Assembly: GCA_942492125.1 (NCBI GenBank)
Contig: CALODM010000042.1
Coordinates: 21,028-85,027, forward strand
DNA: 64,000 nucleotides
Reading direction: 5' to 3'
DNA from: BCD1 sp942492125
GTDB taxonomy: Bacteria; Bacteroidota; Bacteroidia; Chitinophagales; Saprospiraceae
The translations under genes and the position numbers were made by a program. Under the pieces are notes generated by a model. It saw only the letters and a list, made by a program, of their open reading frames with translations. It did no database searches and was not told the DNA's origin. This document shows, in pieces, positions 8,946-18,463 of this stretch. Within the stretch, counting starts at the first letter, position 1. Each line of letters begins with the position of its first letter.

Positions 8946-10838
8946 TTAACGCTGAACCACGAGATTAACTGTTTTAATACCATTATCGGTACGCGCTCTC
9001 ATTTTGTAGTTACCTGCCGGGAGGAAAGCTACATCAACGTTAACTGTTTGTTCCTGAATTTGCTCATGTTTGGTTCTGCTGACCATTCTTCCCTTGAGAT
9101 CGAATATTTCGAGGGTGACATTTTCAGAAACTTCGTTGAGGTTAAATGCAACGTTAGCCACTTTGTCAACCGGGTTAGGGAACACACTTACAGCACCATC
9201 CGCCAAAATAACTTCTCTGGTAGCTACAATTGCATCGCCACTCAGGTCATCGTTATTTCCAATACTCATGCGGATCAACGGAACAATGTCAAATCCAAAT
9301 CCAAGGATGAAATACTCCCCTGAGTTACCTACATCAAGTGCAGATGCGTACTGGATAGGTACCGTATTGTCGTTGGTATTCAATGAGTCGGTCAGGTAGT
9401 TCATACCAAAGTAGTTGAATTCTTCTGACGCGAGCAGGAACATGTTCTCGTCAGCAACAGCAACGTATTGAATGGCGATCACATAATACTTTCCACTTTG
9501 CAATGGAATAGCCTCTGAATCCAGGTCGATAGGCAGTGTCAAAATTTCAAGATGCTCATCTCCCTGGAATTGATAACTGTTGAAAGCAATAGCCTGTCCA
9601 GCGGTCATTTCTGCGGTATTGACATTACCGTCTCCATTGGTATCACCTTCCCACTCATAAAGGAAAATGTTACAGGAGTTTCCTGCCAAAGCACCTTGTG
9701 AATCGGATACCCCAAAAGAAACGTAACGAGCATACAAGCCTTCTCCTTCAGGGATGTAATAAACACAGGAATAAGAATAGTTGTTGTCTGCTGAAGGAGC
9801 AACACTTCTCGTAGCACCAAGGTCTTTACTGAAAAGGGTATCACTGACAGAAAAGTTGAAAGTTATACTATTGTTGGAAGGGATGGCATCGGCTCCGTCA
9901 GCTGGTGTCAATGTATAAGTTCCAGTGTAATCCTCAGCCTCTGCTGCAGGCGTGAATTGGTTTTCAAAGATATAATCAATGAATTGTTCCCCTGGAGCAA
10001 GGCTACCATAGTCGTTTGTATCCGTAAATACAACACCACTGCTACTGGCAATACTTATTTCAACGGAGGAAGCATCAACTGTACCAGATCCGACATTGCC
10101 GATATCGGTGATGAAACCGAAAGGAATTACCTGGCTGGCTGGTGTTACAGCACTGGGAGCAATGGAATAAAAATCATTGGCAAATGCCAGGTCAATGGCA
10201 GGAAGTGGATTTTCGTTGGTCAAACTAACGTCATCGATTTGCCATGCATAAGCCCAACCCTGACTTCCGCCACCGTTGTTGGTCGTGGCATCTGACAGGA
10301 ACTGGAATGCAAAGCGGAATGTTTGGCCGGCAGCAAACTCGCTGATATTAAAGGTCATCGTTTCCGGATTGGAAGCATTATAGTCGGTTGCTCCGATGCC
10401 GGGAAATACCTCGATGGTAGCCCAGTTGTCAAGATCATTCAGATCCGTTCCTATCCTGATCTGAGGACGGTCATCAAAACTACGATAGTAAGTTTCGAAA
10501 ACCAACCATACAATATCTTCAGCAGTCGCATCTACTTCAGGCGATATCAGCCAGGCATTTTGAGGCGAACCCAGGTTGTTGTTAAGGTCGGAGTCGAAAA
10601 TTACGAAACCGTTATCAGCAGTTGTGGACATAAGCGCATCATAAGCTGTCGGTCCGGTAGGTCCATCTGTGGTGTACAACCATACAGAAGAAGGTTGACC
10701 GTTTCCTTCCACCTCGATATTTTCCCAGGTGTCCGGGATTCCGCTGCCAAAATCCTCCGAGAAGAAAGTCTGGGCAGACATTCCTACAGCGAAGAGGAAA
10801 CTGAATAAGGCTATTAGAGTAATGTTTTTAAATCTCAT
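8946..10838 (-). CDS. Secreted protein with T9SS type A sorting domain
   Basis: A 630-residue exported protein. The N-terminus is a Sec signal peptide (about 1-22, ending VGMSAQ). Residues about 25-215 resemble a choice-of-anchor J / cleaved-adhesin beta-sandwich (opening FFSEDFGSGIPDTW, closing AYAWQIDDVSL). The middle region contains beta-rich segments, including a Ca-binding-like stretch DTNGDGNVNTAEM. The last 75 residues are a Por_Secre_tail-type sorting domain (VFPNPVDKVANVAFNL, FDLKGRMV, LPAGNYKMRARTDNG) used by the type IX secretion system for passage across the outer membrane and surface attachment. No enzyme motif is visible; an adhesin or structural role is inferred. Its promoter lies at 10,994-11,024. 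Confidence 0.85.
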   Translation of the reverse strand: MRFKNITLIALFSFLFAVGMSAQTFFSEDFGSGIPDTWENIEVEGNGQPSSVWLYTTDGPTGPTAYDALMSTTADNGFVIFDSDLNNNLGSPQNAWLISPEVDATAEDIVWLVFETYYRSFDDRPQIRIGTDLNDLDNWATIEVFPGIGATDYNASNPETMTFNISEFAAGQTFRFAFQFLSDATTNNGGGSQGWAYAWQIDDVSLTNENPLPAIDLAFANDFYSIAPSAVTPASQVIPFGFITDIGNVGSGTVDASSVEISIASSSGVVFTDTNDYGSLAPGEQFIDYIFENQFTPAAEAEDYTGTYTLTPADGADAIPSNNSITFNFSVSDTLFSKDLGATRSVAPSADNNYSYSCVYYIPEGEGLYARYVSFGVSDSQGALAGNSCNIFLYEWEGDTNGDGNVNTAEMTAGQAIAFNSYQFQGDEHLEILTLPIDLDSEAIPLQSGKYYVIAIQYVAVADENMFLLASEEFNYFGMNYLTDSLNTNDNTVPIQYASALDVGNSGEYFILGFGFDIVPLIRMSIGNNDDLSGDAIVATREVILADGAVSVFPNPVDKVANVAFNLNEVSENVTLEIFDLKGRMVSRTKHEQIQEQTVNVDVAFLPAGNYKMRARTDNGIKTVNLVVQR

Positions 10839-10993
10839 ACTATCAGATTTTTGTTGTTAAATGGATTAATATTTTAATTAAGTTTTTTCTTCGTGGGTTT
10901 GGTGCAAAGGGGAAAAGGGCATGCTTGATGGTCAGTGGTGGTTTGCGTATGGATGATGCAGAAAACGTAAAGGTGTAGCTTGTTTAAGTGGCT

Positions 10994-11024
10994 CAAAGGT
11001 AGTAGCATGACTTTCAACGTCAAA
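10994..11024 (-). promoter_or_regulatory. Bacteroidota-type promoter for the T9SS protein gene
   Basis: On the minus strand TTTG (11,021-11,024) is followed by 19 bases and TACCTTTG (10,994-11,001). This matches the TTTG-N19-TAnnTTTG consensus of the Bacteroidota primary sigma factor. The TTTG is itself the end of a second TACCTTTG (11,021-11,028). The mRNA leader would be about 150 bases. Confidence 0.7.
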
Positions 11025-11099
11025 GGTAAAAAAAATATCGAAATGTAAAAGGAATAAATAAGCTTATAAACGACATTTGAGGATTTTATCACCAATCTT

Positions 11100-12896
11100 T
11101 TAATCCAGTTTAAGGACATCCAGGAAAGCCTTTTGAGGCACCTGTACTTTTCCGATCTGGCGCATCTTTTTCTTCCCTTTTTTCTGTTTTTCCAGCAGTT
11201 TACGTTTACGGGTAATATCCCCACCATAACACTTGGCAGTGACGTCTTTACGCATAGCAGAGATGGTTTCCCTGGCAACGATTTTGGCGCCGATAGCTGC
11301 TTGGATGGCAATGACAAATTGCTGGCGGGGCAGTAATTCTTTGAGTTTCTTACAAATCTGACGGCCAAAGGCTGCGGCTTTATCCCTGTGAACAAGTGCT
11401 GAAAGCGCATCAACCGACTCACCATTCAGTAGAATATCCAGTTTTACCAGGTCCGATTGTTTGTATTCACTCGGCTGATAGTCAAAGGAAGCATAACCTC
11501 TGGAAATGGATTTTAGTTTGTCGTAAAAATCAAAAACGATTTCCGCCAACGGCAATTCAAAGGATAATTCTACCCGGTACTCCGTAAGATAATGTTGAGT
11601 GAGTAAAGTACCCCTTTTTTCCATACACAGTGCCATGATACCACCTATGTAATCGGGTTTGGTAATAATCTGTGCACTGATGTAGGGTTCTTCAACGTAG
11701 TCCAGCAAGGTGGGCTCCGGGACATCTACAGGTGTATGAATAGTGAGTTTTTCGCCTTTTTTGGTATAGGCGAAGTAAGACACGTTAGGTATGGTGGTTA
11801 TGACATTTTGGTCAAACTCCCTGAACAATCTTTCCTGGACGATCTCCAAATGCAACATGCCGAGAAATCCACACCTGAATCCAAACCCCAAAGCCGTGGA
11901 AGTCTCCGGTTCAAAAACCAGGGATGCATCATTGAGCTGTAATTTCTCAAGGCTTTCCCGCAAATCCTCAAAATCATCATTGTCAATGGGAAATATACCT
12001 GCATATACCATAGGTTTAACATCCTCAAACCCTTTGATGGCTTCTCTACATGCGTTGTCAACCGTCGTGATGGTATCTCCAACCTTGATTTCCTTGGAAT
12101 TTTTAATTCCCGTGATGACATAACCTACATTGCCAACGGAAATTTCCGGTTTGGGAACCAGGGACATTTGCAATACCCCGACTTCGTCAGAATCGTATTC
12201 ATTGCCCGTATTGACAAATCGTATTTTTTGCCCTTTCTTCATCGTTCCGTTCATCACCCTGAAATAAGCAATAACCCCACGATAAGGATTAAAAACCGAA
12301 TCAAAGACAAGTGCCTGGAAGGGAGCTTCGGGGTCACCCTTTGGGGCAGGGATCCTTTCGACTATTGCCTGCATGATATCCTGTACACCCAGACCTGTTT
12401 TTCCACTGGCGTGTATGATGTCTTCCAGTTCACAACCGATGAGGTCTATGATCTGTTCGGATACATCATCGATCATGGCACTTTCCATATCCACTTTGTT
12501 GAGAATAGGGATGATTTCGAGATCATGCTCGATGGCCAGGTACAGGTTCGAGATGGTTTGGGCCTGAATGCCCTGAGAAGCATCTACCAGCAACAAAGCA
12601 CCTTCACAGGCAGCGATGGATCTGGAAACTTCATAGGAGAAATCCACATGACCCGGAGTGTCAATAAGGTTAAAAGTATATTTTTCACCATTTGGGTGAT
12701 TGTAATATAATTGGACGGCATGACTTTTAATGGTAATGCCTCGCTCCCGCTCCAGATCCATGTCATCCAAGGCCTGGTCCTTCATGTTCCGCTCGGAAAT
12801 GGTTTGCGTAAATTCCAGCAACCTGTCAGAAAGAGTACTCTTTCCGTGGTCAATATGCGCTATAACGCAAAAATTCCTTATGTTCTTAATTTCCAT
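11100..12896 (-). CDS. lepA: Elongation factor 4 (LepA), ribosome back-translocase GTPase
   Basis: A translational GTPase that acts on stalled ribosomes. It shows G1 AHIDHGKST, G2 in RERGITIKS, G3 DTPGHVDF, G4 NKVD, followed by EF-G-like domains and the LepA-specific C-terminus (GGDITRKRKLLEKQKKGKKKMR). Length of about 598 is normal. I chose the ATG at 12,896 (MEIKNIRNFCVIAH); an upstream TTG at 12,905 also lies in frame. A -7-like box TATCTTTG on the minus strand (12,903-12,910) sits directly upstream and would give a very short or absent leader. No -33 TTTG is seen. Confidence 0.96.
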   Translation of the reverse strand: MEIKNIRNFCVIAHIDHGKSTLSDRLLEFTQTISERNMKDQALDDMDLERERGITIKSHAVQLYYNHPNGEKYTFNLIDTPGHVDFSYEVSRSIAACEGALLLVDASQGIQAQTISNLYLAIEHDLEIIPILNKVDMESAMIDDVSEQIIDLIGCELEDIIHASGKTGLGVQDIMQAIVERIPAPKGDPEAPFQALVFDSVFNPYRGVIAYFRVMNGTMKKGQKIRFVNTGNEYDSDEVGVLQMSLVPKPEISVGNVGYVITGIKNSKEIKVGDTITTVDNACREAIKGFEDVKPMVYAGIFPIDNDDFEDLRESLEKLQLNDASLVFEPETSTALGFGFRCGFLGMLHLEIVQERLFREFDQNVITTIPNVSYFAYTKKGEKLTIHTPVDVPEPTLLDYVEEPYISAQIITKPDYIGGIMALCMEKRGTLLTQHYLTEYRVELSFELPLAEIVFDFYDKLKSISRGYASFDYQPSEYKQSDLVKLDILLNGESVDALSALVHRDKAAAFGRQICKKLKELLPRQQFVIAIQAAIGAKIVARETISAMRKDVTAKCYGGDITRKRKLLEKQKKGKKKMRQIGKVQVPQKAFLDVLKLD

Positions 12897-13168
12897 AGAG
12901 GGCAAAGATATGCTTTGATTGTCATTTCTTGGGTTTTGGGACTAATAATTTGTCGTCGGGTAATCGAATTTTTTTTCAATCAATTGGCTATTGTACTTTT
13001 TTTGTTTAAAATCAGTAAAATCTCATACCAAAGGGCAGCGTTTTAACAAGGATGTCGTTTCATAATAAAGGCCGGCTCTTCAAAAAAAGGCGCAATTTGT
13101 TGATTAAGAAGAGAAGGCTTTTTCTTTTATATTTCTATTTTGCGTATGCAAAATTAAAAACAGGTTTA

Positions 13169-13966
13169 ATGCGTGATTTCACCAGGTTAAAGTTATTGAC
13201 AGGACTCATGTCCCTGCTTTTTATAGCCAGTTCCTGTAAAGAGGATAAGCTGGGGGATCCCATTATCGTTTCCAATATCAAAAAGGAATTTTATCTCGAT
13301 ATCACTGAGATCCTTAGTCCCGGGCAACGTACTACACAATTTAAAGTCCAAACCATAGAAAATGGCGAATGCCTCAACGGAACGATTGACTTTGATTTTA
13401 CCCATATTGGCAATAGGCTGACCATTTTGCTCAATGAAGTGATATCCCCCGATGATTGCATTCCCGGTATAGCACCCTCCACAGCGGACGTAACCGCAGG
13501 GGCACTGAATGCCGGTTTTTATCTCTTCCACTTTGACCTGAGAAATACGGTTAAAAATAACGGCACATTGATCGTAGAGGATAATCGCTACCTCCTTGAA
13601 CTGGAAACAGAAGAAGGAGTTATTTTGTTGCATAAGGAAATCTTCCGGGTTCCTCAAAATTCTGTTTGGGGATATATCGCCTACCCGGAAAAATCCCAGG
13701 AAACAGATGCAAACTATATATATGACCAATTGAGTTTTTACGGTATAGACCCGGATCTGGAAAAAGGATATTATGGCTTTTTTACCATCAACAGTACGGA
13801 ACCTGGCATTGAGCTCAACAACACGCCGGACATGCAATTCCATAAACCCTTTATCTTTAGTTATGACGGAGATTGGAACTATATAAAAGCCATAGCTGAG
13901 GACCTTTCTGTTGCCTATCCTGAGATAACCATAAAAATGTTTGACGACAAAGGGCGATCCTTTTAA
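13169..13966 (+). CDS. Predicted lipoprotein of unknown function
   Basis: A 265-residue protein starting at ATG 13,169. The frame is open further upstream, but the true N-terminus is a lipoprotein signal peptide: basic MRDFTRLK, a hydrophobic core, then the lipobox FIASSC with Cys23. The mature part is beta-rich and resembles DUF4843-like Bacteroidota lipoproteins in size, but I cannot assign it with certainty. It stands between lepA (divergent) and the lhgO promoter and is probably monocistronic. Localisation to the periplasm or outer membrane is inferred from the lipobox. Confidence 0.7.
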   Translation: MRDFTRLKLLTGLMSLLFIASSCKEDKLGDPIIVSNIKKEFYLDITEILSPGQRTTQFKVQTIENGECLNGTIDFDFTHIGNRLTILLNEVISPDDCIPGIAPSTADVTAGALNAGFYLFHFDLRNTVKNNGTLIVEDNRYLLELETEEGVILLHKEIFRVPQNSVWGYIAYPEKSQETDANYIYDQLSFYGIDPDLEKGYYGFFTINSTEPGIELNNTPDMQFHKPFIFSYDGDWNYIKAIAEDLSVAYPEITIKMFDDKGRSF

Positions 13967-14047
13967 TTTTCCTTTTATTTTTTGATTATCAGTGTTTTAT
14001 GTTCTTGTTTTTGATGCGTTGCTTTCAAGCTAATTAAGCCTTGTTTT

Positions 14048-14080
14048 TTGCAACCTTAACAAGATAAAAACGTACCTTTG
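14048..14080 (+). promoter_or_regulatory. Bacteroidota-type promoter upstream of lhgO
   Basis: TACCTTTG at 14,073-14,080 matches the -7 element; TTG at 14,048-14,050 lies 22 bases upstream as a -33 element. The lhgO start is 23 bases downstream of the box. It may also drive the polysaccharide genes that follow with little spacing. Confidence 0.6.
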
Positions 14081-14102
14081 TCCCATAATCTAATTTGAGA
14101 GA

Positions 14103-15341
14103 ATGGACAATAGATTTGATATTTTGGTTATCGGTGCCGGTATTGTTGGATTATCTACAGCTTACCAAATAAACCAACAACGTCCTGATCTCCGTATAGG
14201 CGTCCTAGAAAAAGAAAACGGGCCTTCCCTTCATCAAAGTGGTCACAATAGCGGGGTAATTCACTCGGGTATTTATTATGTTCCCGGCAGCGAAAAGGCA
14301 ATCAACTGTCGCCGCGGTTATGAGATGTTGCTATCTTTTTGCAGGGAACACGAAATTGAACACGAGATCTGTGGAAAAGTAATCGTAGCCACCAGGGAAA
14401 ATGAGAGGTCTTTCCTGGATAAAGTCCTCCAACGGGGCCTCGAAAATGGTTTGAAGGGGGTACGGAAAATATCCGCAGCGGAGACCAGGGCCATTGAACC
14501 TCACGTCAGTGCAGTGGAGGCTGTCTGGGTACCGCAGGCCGGCATTGTCAATTATAAACAAGTCTCGGAAAAGTACCTCGAATTATTTGTGCAAAATGGT
14601 GGAGAAGCTTTCTTTAAGGAACAGGTGATCACATTACAGCACCACCATGATCGACAAATAGTTACGACTGGCAGGAGTGTTTTTGAGGCTTCATTGGTCG
14701 TCAGTTGTGCGGGTTTATATTCCGATAAACTCGCTGCCATGAGCGGAATAGACACCGGATTGAAAATAATCCCTTTCAGAGGAGAGTATTATGACTTGAT
14801 CCCTGAAAAACAACACCTGGTCAATAATCTCATTTATCCCGTACCAAATCCGGCTTTTCCATTCCTCGGGGTGCATTACACCAGAATGATCGAAGGAGGT
14901 ATTGAGGCCGGCCCCAGTGCGGTACTCGCCTTTAAAAGAGAGGGTTACAGTCGTTGGGATTTCAATTTCAAAGAACTATGGGAAGTTCTTTCCTTCAAGG
15001 GATTTCATAAAATAGTCAGGGATAACTGGAAGTTTGGCCTCGGAGAAATATACCGGTCATTTTCCAAAAGAGCATTCGTGCGGGCATTACAACATCTGAT
15101 TCCTGAGGTTGGTTATAATGACCTCGAAAGGGGAAATGCCGGGGTGAGAGCCATGGCTTGTGATAAAGCAGGAAACCTGATCGATGATTTCAGAATATTT
15201 GAAAGACCTGGGGCAATTCACTTATGTAATGCCCCTTCTCCTGCAGCAACGGCTTCTCTTTCCATTGGAAAAACAATGGCTGAAAAAGCAATAGCACAAA
15301 TGCAGTCGGTTTCAAATGGTAAAAAAACAATTAAAAAATAG
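14103..15341 (+). CDS. lhgO: L-2-hydroxyglutarate oxidase (FAD-dependent)
   Basis: A 412-residue DAO-family flavoprotein oxidising L-2-hydroxyglutarate to 2-oxoglutarate at the membrane. The N-terminal dinucleotide-binding motif VIGAGIVGLSTAYQI is followed by the LhgO signature HQSGHNSGVIHSGIYY and later by VSCAGLYSDKLA, PFRGEYYDL and NPAFPFLGVHYT. Length fits the family. It ends 17 bases before the wbpE-like gene, so it appears to lead the polysaccharide operon, although its chemistry has no evident link to sugar synthesis. Confidence 0.9.
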   Translation: MDNRFDILVIGAGIVGLSTAYQINQQRPDLRIGVLEKENGPSLHQSGHNSGVIHSGIYYVPGSEKAINCRRGYEMLLSFCREHEIEHEICGKVIVATRENERSFLDKVLQRGLENGLKGVRKISAAETRAIEPHVSAVEAVWVPQAGIVNYKQVSEKYLELFVQNGGEAFFKEQVITLQHHHDRQIVTTGRSVFEASLVVSCAGLYSDKLAAMSGIDTGLKIIPFRGEYYDLIPEKQHLVNNLIYPVPNPAFPFLGVHYTRMIEGGIEAGPSAVLAFKREGYSRWDFNFKELWEVLSFKGFHKIVRDNWKFGLGEIYRSFSKRAFVRALQHLIPEVGYNDLERGNAGVRAMACDKAGNLIDDFRIFERPGAIHLCNAPSPAATASLSIGKTMAEKAIAQMQSVSNGKKTIKK

Positions 15342-15358
15342 TTCAAAAAATATTTTTA

Positions 15359-16504
15359 ATGGAGAACATTCAAATGGTCGATGTCAAAGGCCAGTACCGA
15401 AAAATAAAAACGGAAGTGGATAACGCCGTTTTGGAGGTTATTGAATCCGGGGCTTTCATTAATGGGCCTGCAGTCAAATCATTCCAGGCAGATCTGGAAC
15501 AATATCTTGGGGTTAAACATGTAATCCCTTGCGCCAACGGGACGGATGCGCTTCAGATTGCCCTGATGTCTTTAGGACTGGAACCCGGAGACGAGGTAAT
15601 TGTACCAGCCTTTACCTATGTAGCAACAGCTGAAGTCATTGCCCTGCTTAGATTGATCCCCAAAATGGTGGATGTTGATCCCGAGACTTTTAATGTAACT
15701 GCAGAAATCGTTGAAGCAGCCCTAACTTCCAGGACGAGGGCCATTGTGCCGGTTCATTTATTTGGGCAAAGTTGCGATATGGAACCCATCATGGAGGTTG
15801 CCCGCAAACATGACCTCTACGTCGTAGAAGACAATGCTCAGGCCATAGGTGCGGATTACACCTTTGCAGATGGCTCTGTTAAAAAAACAGGAACCATAGG
15901 GCACATCGGTTGTACTTCTTTTTATCCCTCCAAAAACCTGGGAGCTTATGGCGATGGTGGTGCCTTGTGTACGAACGATGACCAACTCGCTGCTAAATTG
16001 AGAATGGTGGCTAATCATGGCCAGGTAAGAAGGTACTACCATGATGAAATCGGGGTCAATTCCCGGCTGGATTCCATTCAGGCTGCTATATTGGGTATAA
16101 AACTCAGGCATCTGGATGGCTATGCGGAGGCTCGTCAGCGGGCAGCAGCTTATTATGATAAAGCATTTAAGGATATTTCCGGATTGGAAATTCCTGCAAG
16201 ACAGGCCAATTCCACCCATGTTTTTCATCAATATACTTTGTTGGTCAAAAACGGAAAGCGGGCGGAATTGCAGGAGTTCCTGAATGAAAAAGGAGTGCCG
16301 AGCATGATTTATTATCCTGTACCTCTGTATGAGCAGGAGGCCTATCGGGGAACGTTTTCAGGAGGCATTGAATTCCTTGAGGCTACGGACGAACTATGCA
16401 AAGAAGTATTGTCGCTGCCCATTCATACAGAAATGAACGACGAAATCCTCGGTTATATAGCTGAGGCAGTCAAGTCATATTTTAAACAGGTCAATCTTCT
16501 CTAA
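15359..16504 (+). CDS. wbpE: DegT/DnrJ/EryC1 sugar aminotransferase (WbpE-like)
   Basis: A 381-residue PLP-dependent transaminase of nucleotide sugars. It shows PCANGTDALQIAL, the PLP-contacting EDNAQAIGA, the Schiff-base Lys in FYPSKNLGAYGDGGAL, and the family C-terminus with NSRLDSIQAAIL and MIYYPVPLYEQ. In the UDP-GlcNAc(3NAc)A pathway it would aminate the 3-keto uronate made by WbpB. The neighbours support this: an acetyltransferase (WbpD-like) 8 bases downstream, then a UDP-sugar 6-dehydrogenase and a WbpB-like oxidoreductase. Enzyme class is certain; the exact substrate is inferred from context. Confidence 0.88.
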   Translation: MENIQMVDVKGQYRKIKTEVDNAVLEVIESGAFINGPAVKSFQADLEQYLGVKHVIPCANGTDALQIALMSLGLEPGDEVIVPAFTYVATAEVIALLRLIPKMVDVDPETFNVTAEIVEAALTSRTRAIVPVHLFGQSCDMEPIMEVARKHDLYVVEDNAQAIGADYTFADGSVKKTGTIGHIGCTSFYPSKNLGAYGDGGALCTNDDQLAAKLRMVANHGQVRRYYHDEIGVNSRLDSIQAAILGIKLRHLDGYAEARQRAAAYYDKAFKDISGLEIPARQANSTHVFHQYTLLVKNGKRAELQEFLNEKGVPSMIYYPVPLYEQEAYRGTFSGGIEFLEATDELCKEVLSLPIHTEMNDEILGYIAEAVKSYFKQVNLL

Positions 16505-16512
16505 AATTTAAA

Positions 16513-17100
16513 ATGCCTGCAATGGTCGAAAAGAATTACTTTTGCCATCCGTCTTCCATAGTGGATGAAGGAGCTGAGATCGGAGCCGATACCAGGATAT
16601 GGCATTTTTGTCATATTATGGCAAATGCGAGCATTGGGAAAGGGTGCAGTCTTGGCCAAAATGTATTTGTAGCATCAGAGGTAGTGCTGGGCAACAATGT
16701 CAAGGTACAGAATAATGTATCTATTTACTCAGGAGTTACCTGCGGGGATGATGTTTTTCTGGGGCCTTCGATGGTGTTTACCAATATTGTGAATCCGAGG
16801 AGCGCTGTTAACCGTAAGGGAAAATACCAGAAAACAATTGTGGGTAAAGGCGTTACCGTTGGGGCGAATGCTACGATTGTTTGCGGGGTAGAGATCGGGC
16901 CCTATGCATTCATTGGCGCAGGGGCAGTTGTCACCAAAAACATACCGGCTCATGCATTGGTAATGGGTAATCCCGCCCGTCAATCCGGTTGGATGAGTGA
17001 ATATGGGTATAAGCTTGAATTCGATCACAGAGGAATTGCATTTTGTCCGGAAACCGGAGATGAATACCGGTTGAAGGGAGGAATGGTCGTAAAACTTTAA
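16513..17100 (+). CDS. wbpD: Hexapeptide-repeat N-acetyltransferase (WbpD-like)
   Basis: A 195-residue left-handed beta-helix acyltransferase. Repeats of the [LIV]-G-x4 type run over about residues 15-150 (DEGAEIGADTRIWHFCHI, CSLGQNVFV, PYAFIGAGAVVTKNIPAHAL), ending in the conserved MGNPAR. WbpD proteins have this size and add acetyl from acetyl-CoA to the 3-amino group formed by WbpE, and the two genes are adjacent here. Other hexapeptide transferases look similar, so the substrate rests on context. Confidence 0.85.
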   Translation: MPAMVEKNYFCHPSSIVDEGAEIGADTRIWHFCHIMANASIGKGCSLGQNVFVASEVVLGNNVKVQNNVSIYSGVTCGDDVFLGPSMVFTNIVNPRSAVNRKGKYQKTIVGKGVTVGANATIVCGVEIGPYAFIGAGAVVTKNIPAHALVMGNPARQSGWMSEYGYKLEFDHRGIAFCPETGDEYRLKGGMVVKL

Positions 17101-17106
17101 ATAATC

Positions 17107-18402
17107 ATGTTCCAGAAACTTAAAGAAAAATCCAATAAGATCTCCGTCGTGGGACTGGGTTATGTAGGCTTACCCCTGGCTTTGGAATTTGCCAAAAAAT
17201 TCAGCGTGGTGGGCTTTGATATAAACGAATCGCGGGTTGCGATGATGAAAAGCGGTGTCGATCCTTCCAATGAACTGGAGCCGGAAGCTTTTTTTAATAA
17301 AGATATCATCTATTCTGCTGATGCTGCTGAACTGAAAAATGCTCATTTTCATGTCATTGCGGTTCCCACTCCGGTGAATGAACACAATATTCCTGATTTG
17401 AATCCTGTTTTCAAGGCTTCTGAAACTGTTGGGAAAGTCCTCAAACCCGGAGATTATGTCATTTACGAGTCCACGGTTTATCCCGGATGCACGGAAGAGG
17501 ATTGTGTGCCCATCCTGGAAAAATTTTCGGGATTAAAAGAAGGCATTGATTTTAAAGTAGGGTATTCACCGGAACGTATTAATCCCGGGGACAAGGAACA
17601 TACCGTTGAAAAAATCCTGAAGATCGTTTCTGGAAGTGATGAAGAAGCCACGGAGGTAATAGCAAAGGTCTATGGTGAAGTCATCATTGCCGGAACTTAC
17701 AAGGCCAGTTCCATTAGGGTTGCTGAAGCCGCCAAAGTCATTGAGAATACCCAGCGGGACATCAATATAGCTTTTATGAACGAGTTGTCCATTATTTTTG
17801 ACAAACTCGGCATCGATACAAAAGAAGTGCTTCAGGCAGCAGGAACGAAATGGAACTTTATTAACTTTACACCGGGTTTGGTCGGAGGTCATTGTATTGG
17901 TGTCGATCCTTATTATCTTTTGTACAAGGCTAATCAACTGGGATACAAGCCGCATATGATTACCAGTGGCAGAAAGCTGAATGATGAGATGCCGGCTTTT
18001 CTCGCCAAACGATTGACCCAGATATTGATCCAAAAAGGCAAGAACCCCAGCAATTCCAAAGTATTGGTTATGGGCATTACTTTTAAGGAAAATGTTTCAG
18101 ACATTCGCAATTCAAAAGTTGCTGATCTGATAAAGGAAATAAAGGACTTCTCCATTGAGGTGGAAATAATGGATCCATACGCTTCCGGACAAGAAGTTGA
18201 GGAAGAATACGGCTTACAGTTGACAGAGCAGATTGGGAAAGGTTATGATGCGGTGGTCGTTGCGGTAAATCACAAAGAATACCAGGATCTGGATGCGTCT
18301 TTCTTTAAGCGAATAATGAAAAAAGACCCCGTTTTGATGGATATAAAAAGCATTTACGACAGATCCTTGATGGAGGGGGCATTAACATACTGGAGACTTT
18401 AA
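17107..18402 (+). CDS. UDP-N-acetylhexosamine 6-dehydrogenase (WbpA/TviB type)
   Basis: A 431-residue nucleotide-sugar dehydrogenase that oxidises C6 of a UDP-HexNAc to the uronate in two NAD-dependent steps. It shows the N-terminal NAD-binding VGLGYVGLPLALEFAKKF, VPTPVNEHNIPDL, STVYPGCTEED, the catalytic Cys in FTPGLVGGHCIGVDPYYL, and a C-terminal domain with GITFKENVSDIRNSKV. It starts 6 bases after the acetyltransferase gene. Sequence style is near TviB/WbpO as well as WbpA, so the substrate may be UDP-GlcNAc or UDP-GalNAc. Context (wbpB/D/E) favours UDP-GlcNAc. Confidence 0.88.
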   Translation: MFQKLKEKSNKISVVGLGYVGLPLALEFAKKFSVVGFDINESRVAMMKSGVDPSNELEPEAFFNKDIIYSADAAELKNAHFHVIAVPTPVNEHNIPDLNPVFKASETVGKVLKPGDYVIYESTVYPGCTEEDCVPILEKFSGLKEGIDFKVGYSPERINPGDKEHTVEKILKIVSGSDEEATEVIAKVYGEVIIAGTYKASSIRVAEAAKVIENTQRDINIAFMNELSIIFDKLGIDTKEVLQAAGTKWNFINFTPGLVGGHCIGVDPYYLLYKANQLGYKPHMITSGRKLNDEMPAFLAKRLTQILIQKGKNPSNSKVLVMGITFKENVSDIRNSKVADLIKEIKDFSIEVEIMDPYASGQEVEEEYGLQLTEQIGKGYDAVVVAVNHKEYQDLDASFFKRIMKKDPVLMDIKSIYDRSLMEGALTYWRL

Positions 18403-18463
18403 TAATTTTAAAGAATAAACTACCGGCCGGTCCAGGGACAATCTACCCGGTCATTTTTTTGAG

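Noticed and set aside
10874..11425. A separate 183-residue gene on the minus strand downstream of lepA
   Set aside because: It largely overlaps the well-supported C-terminal part of lepA in another frame and has low-complexity, basic composition typical of a shadow frame.
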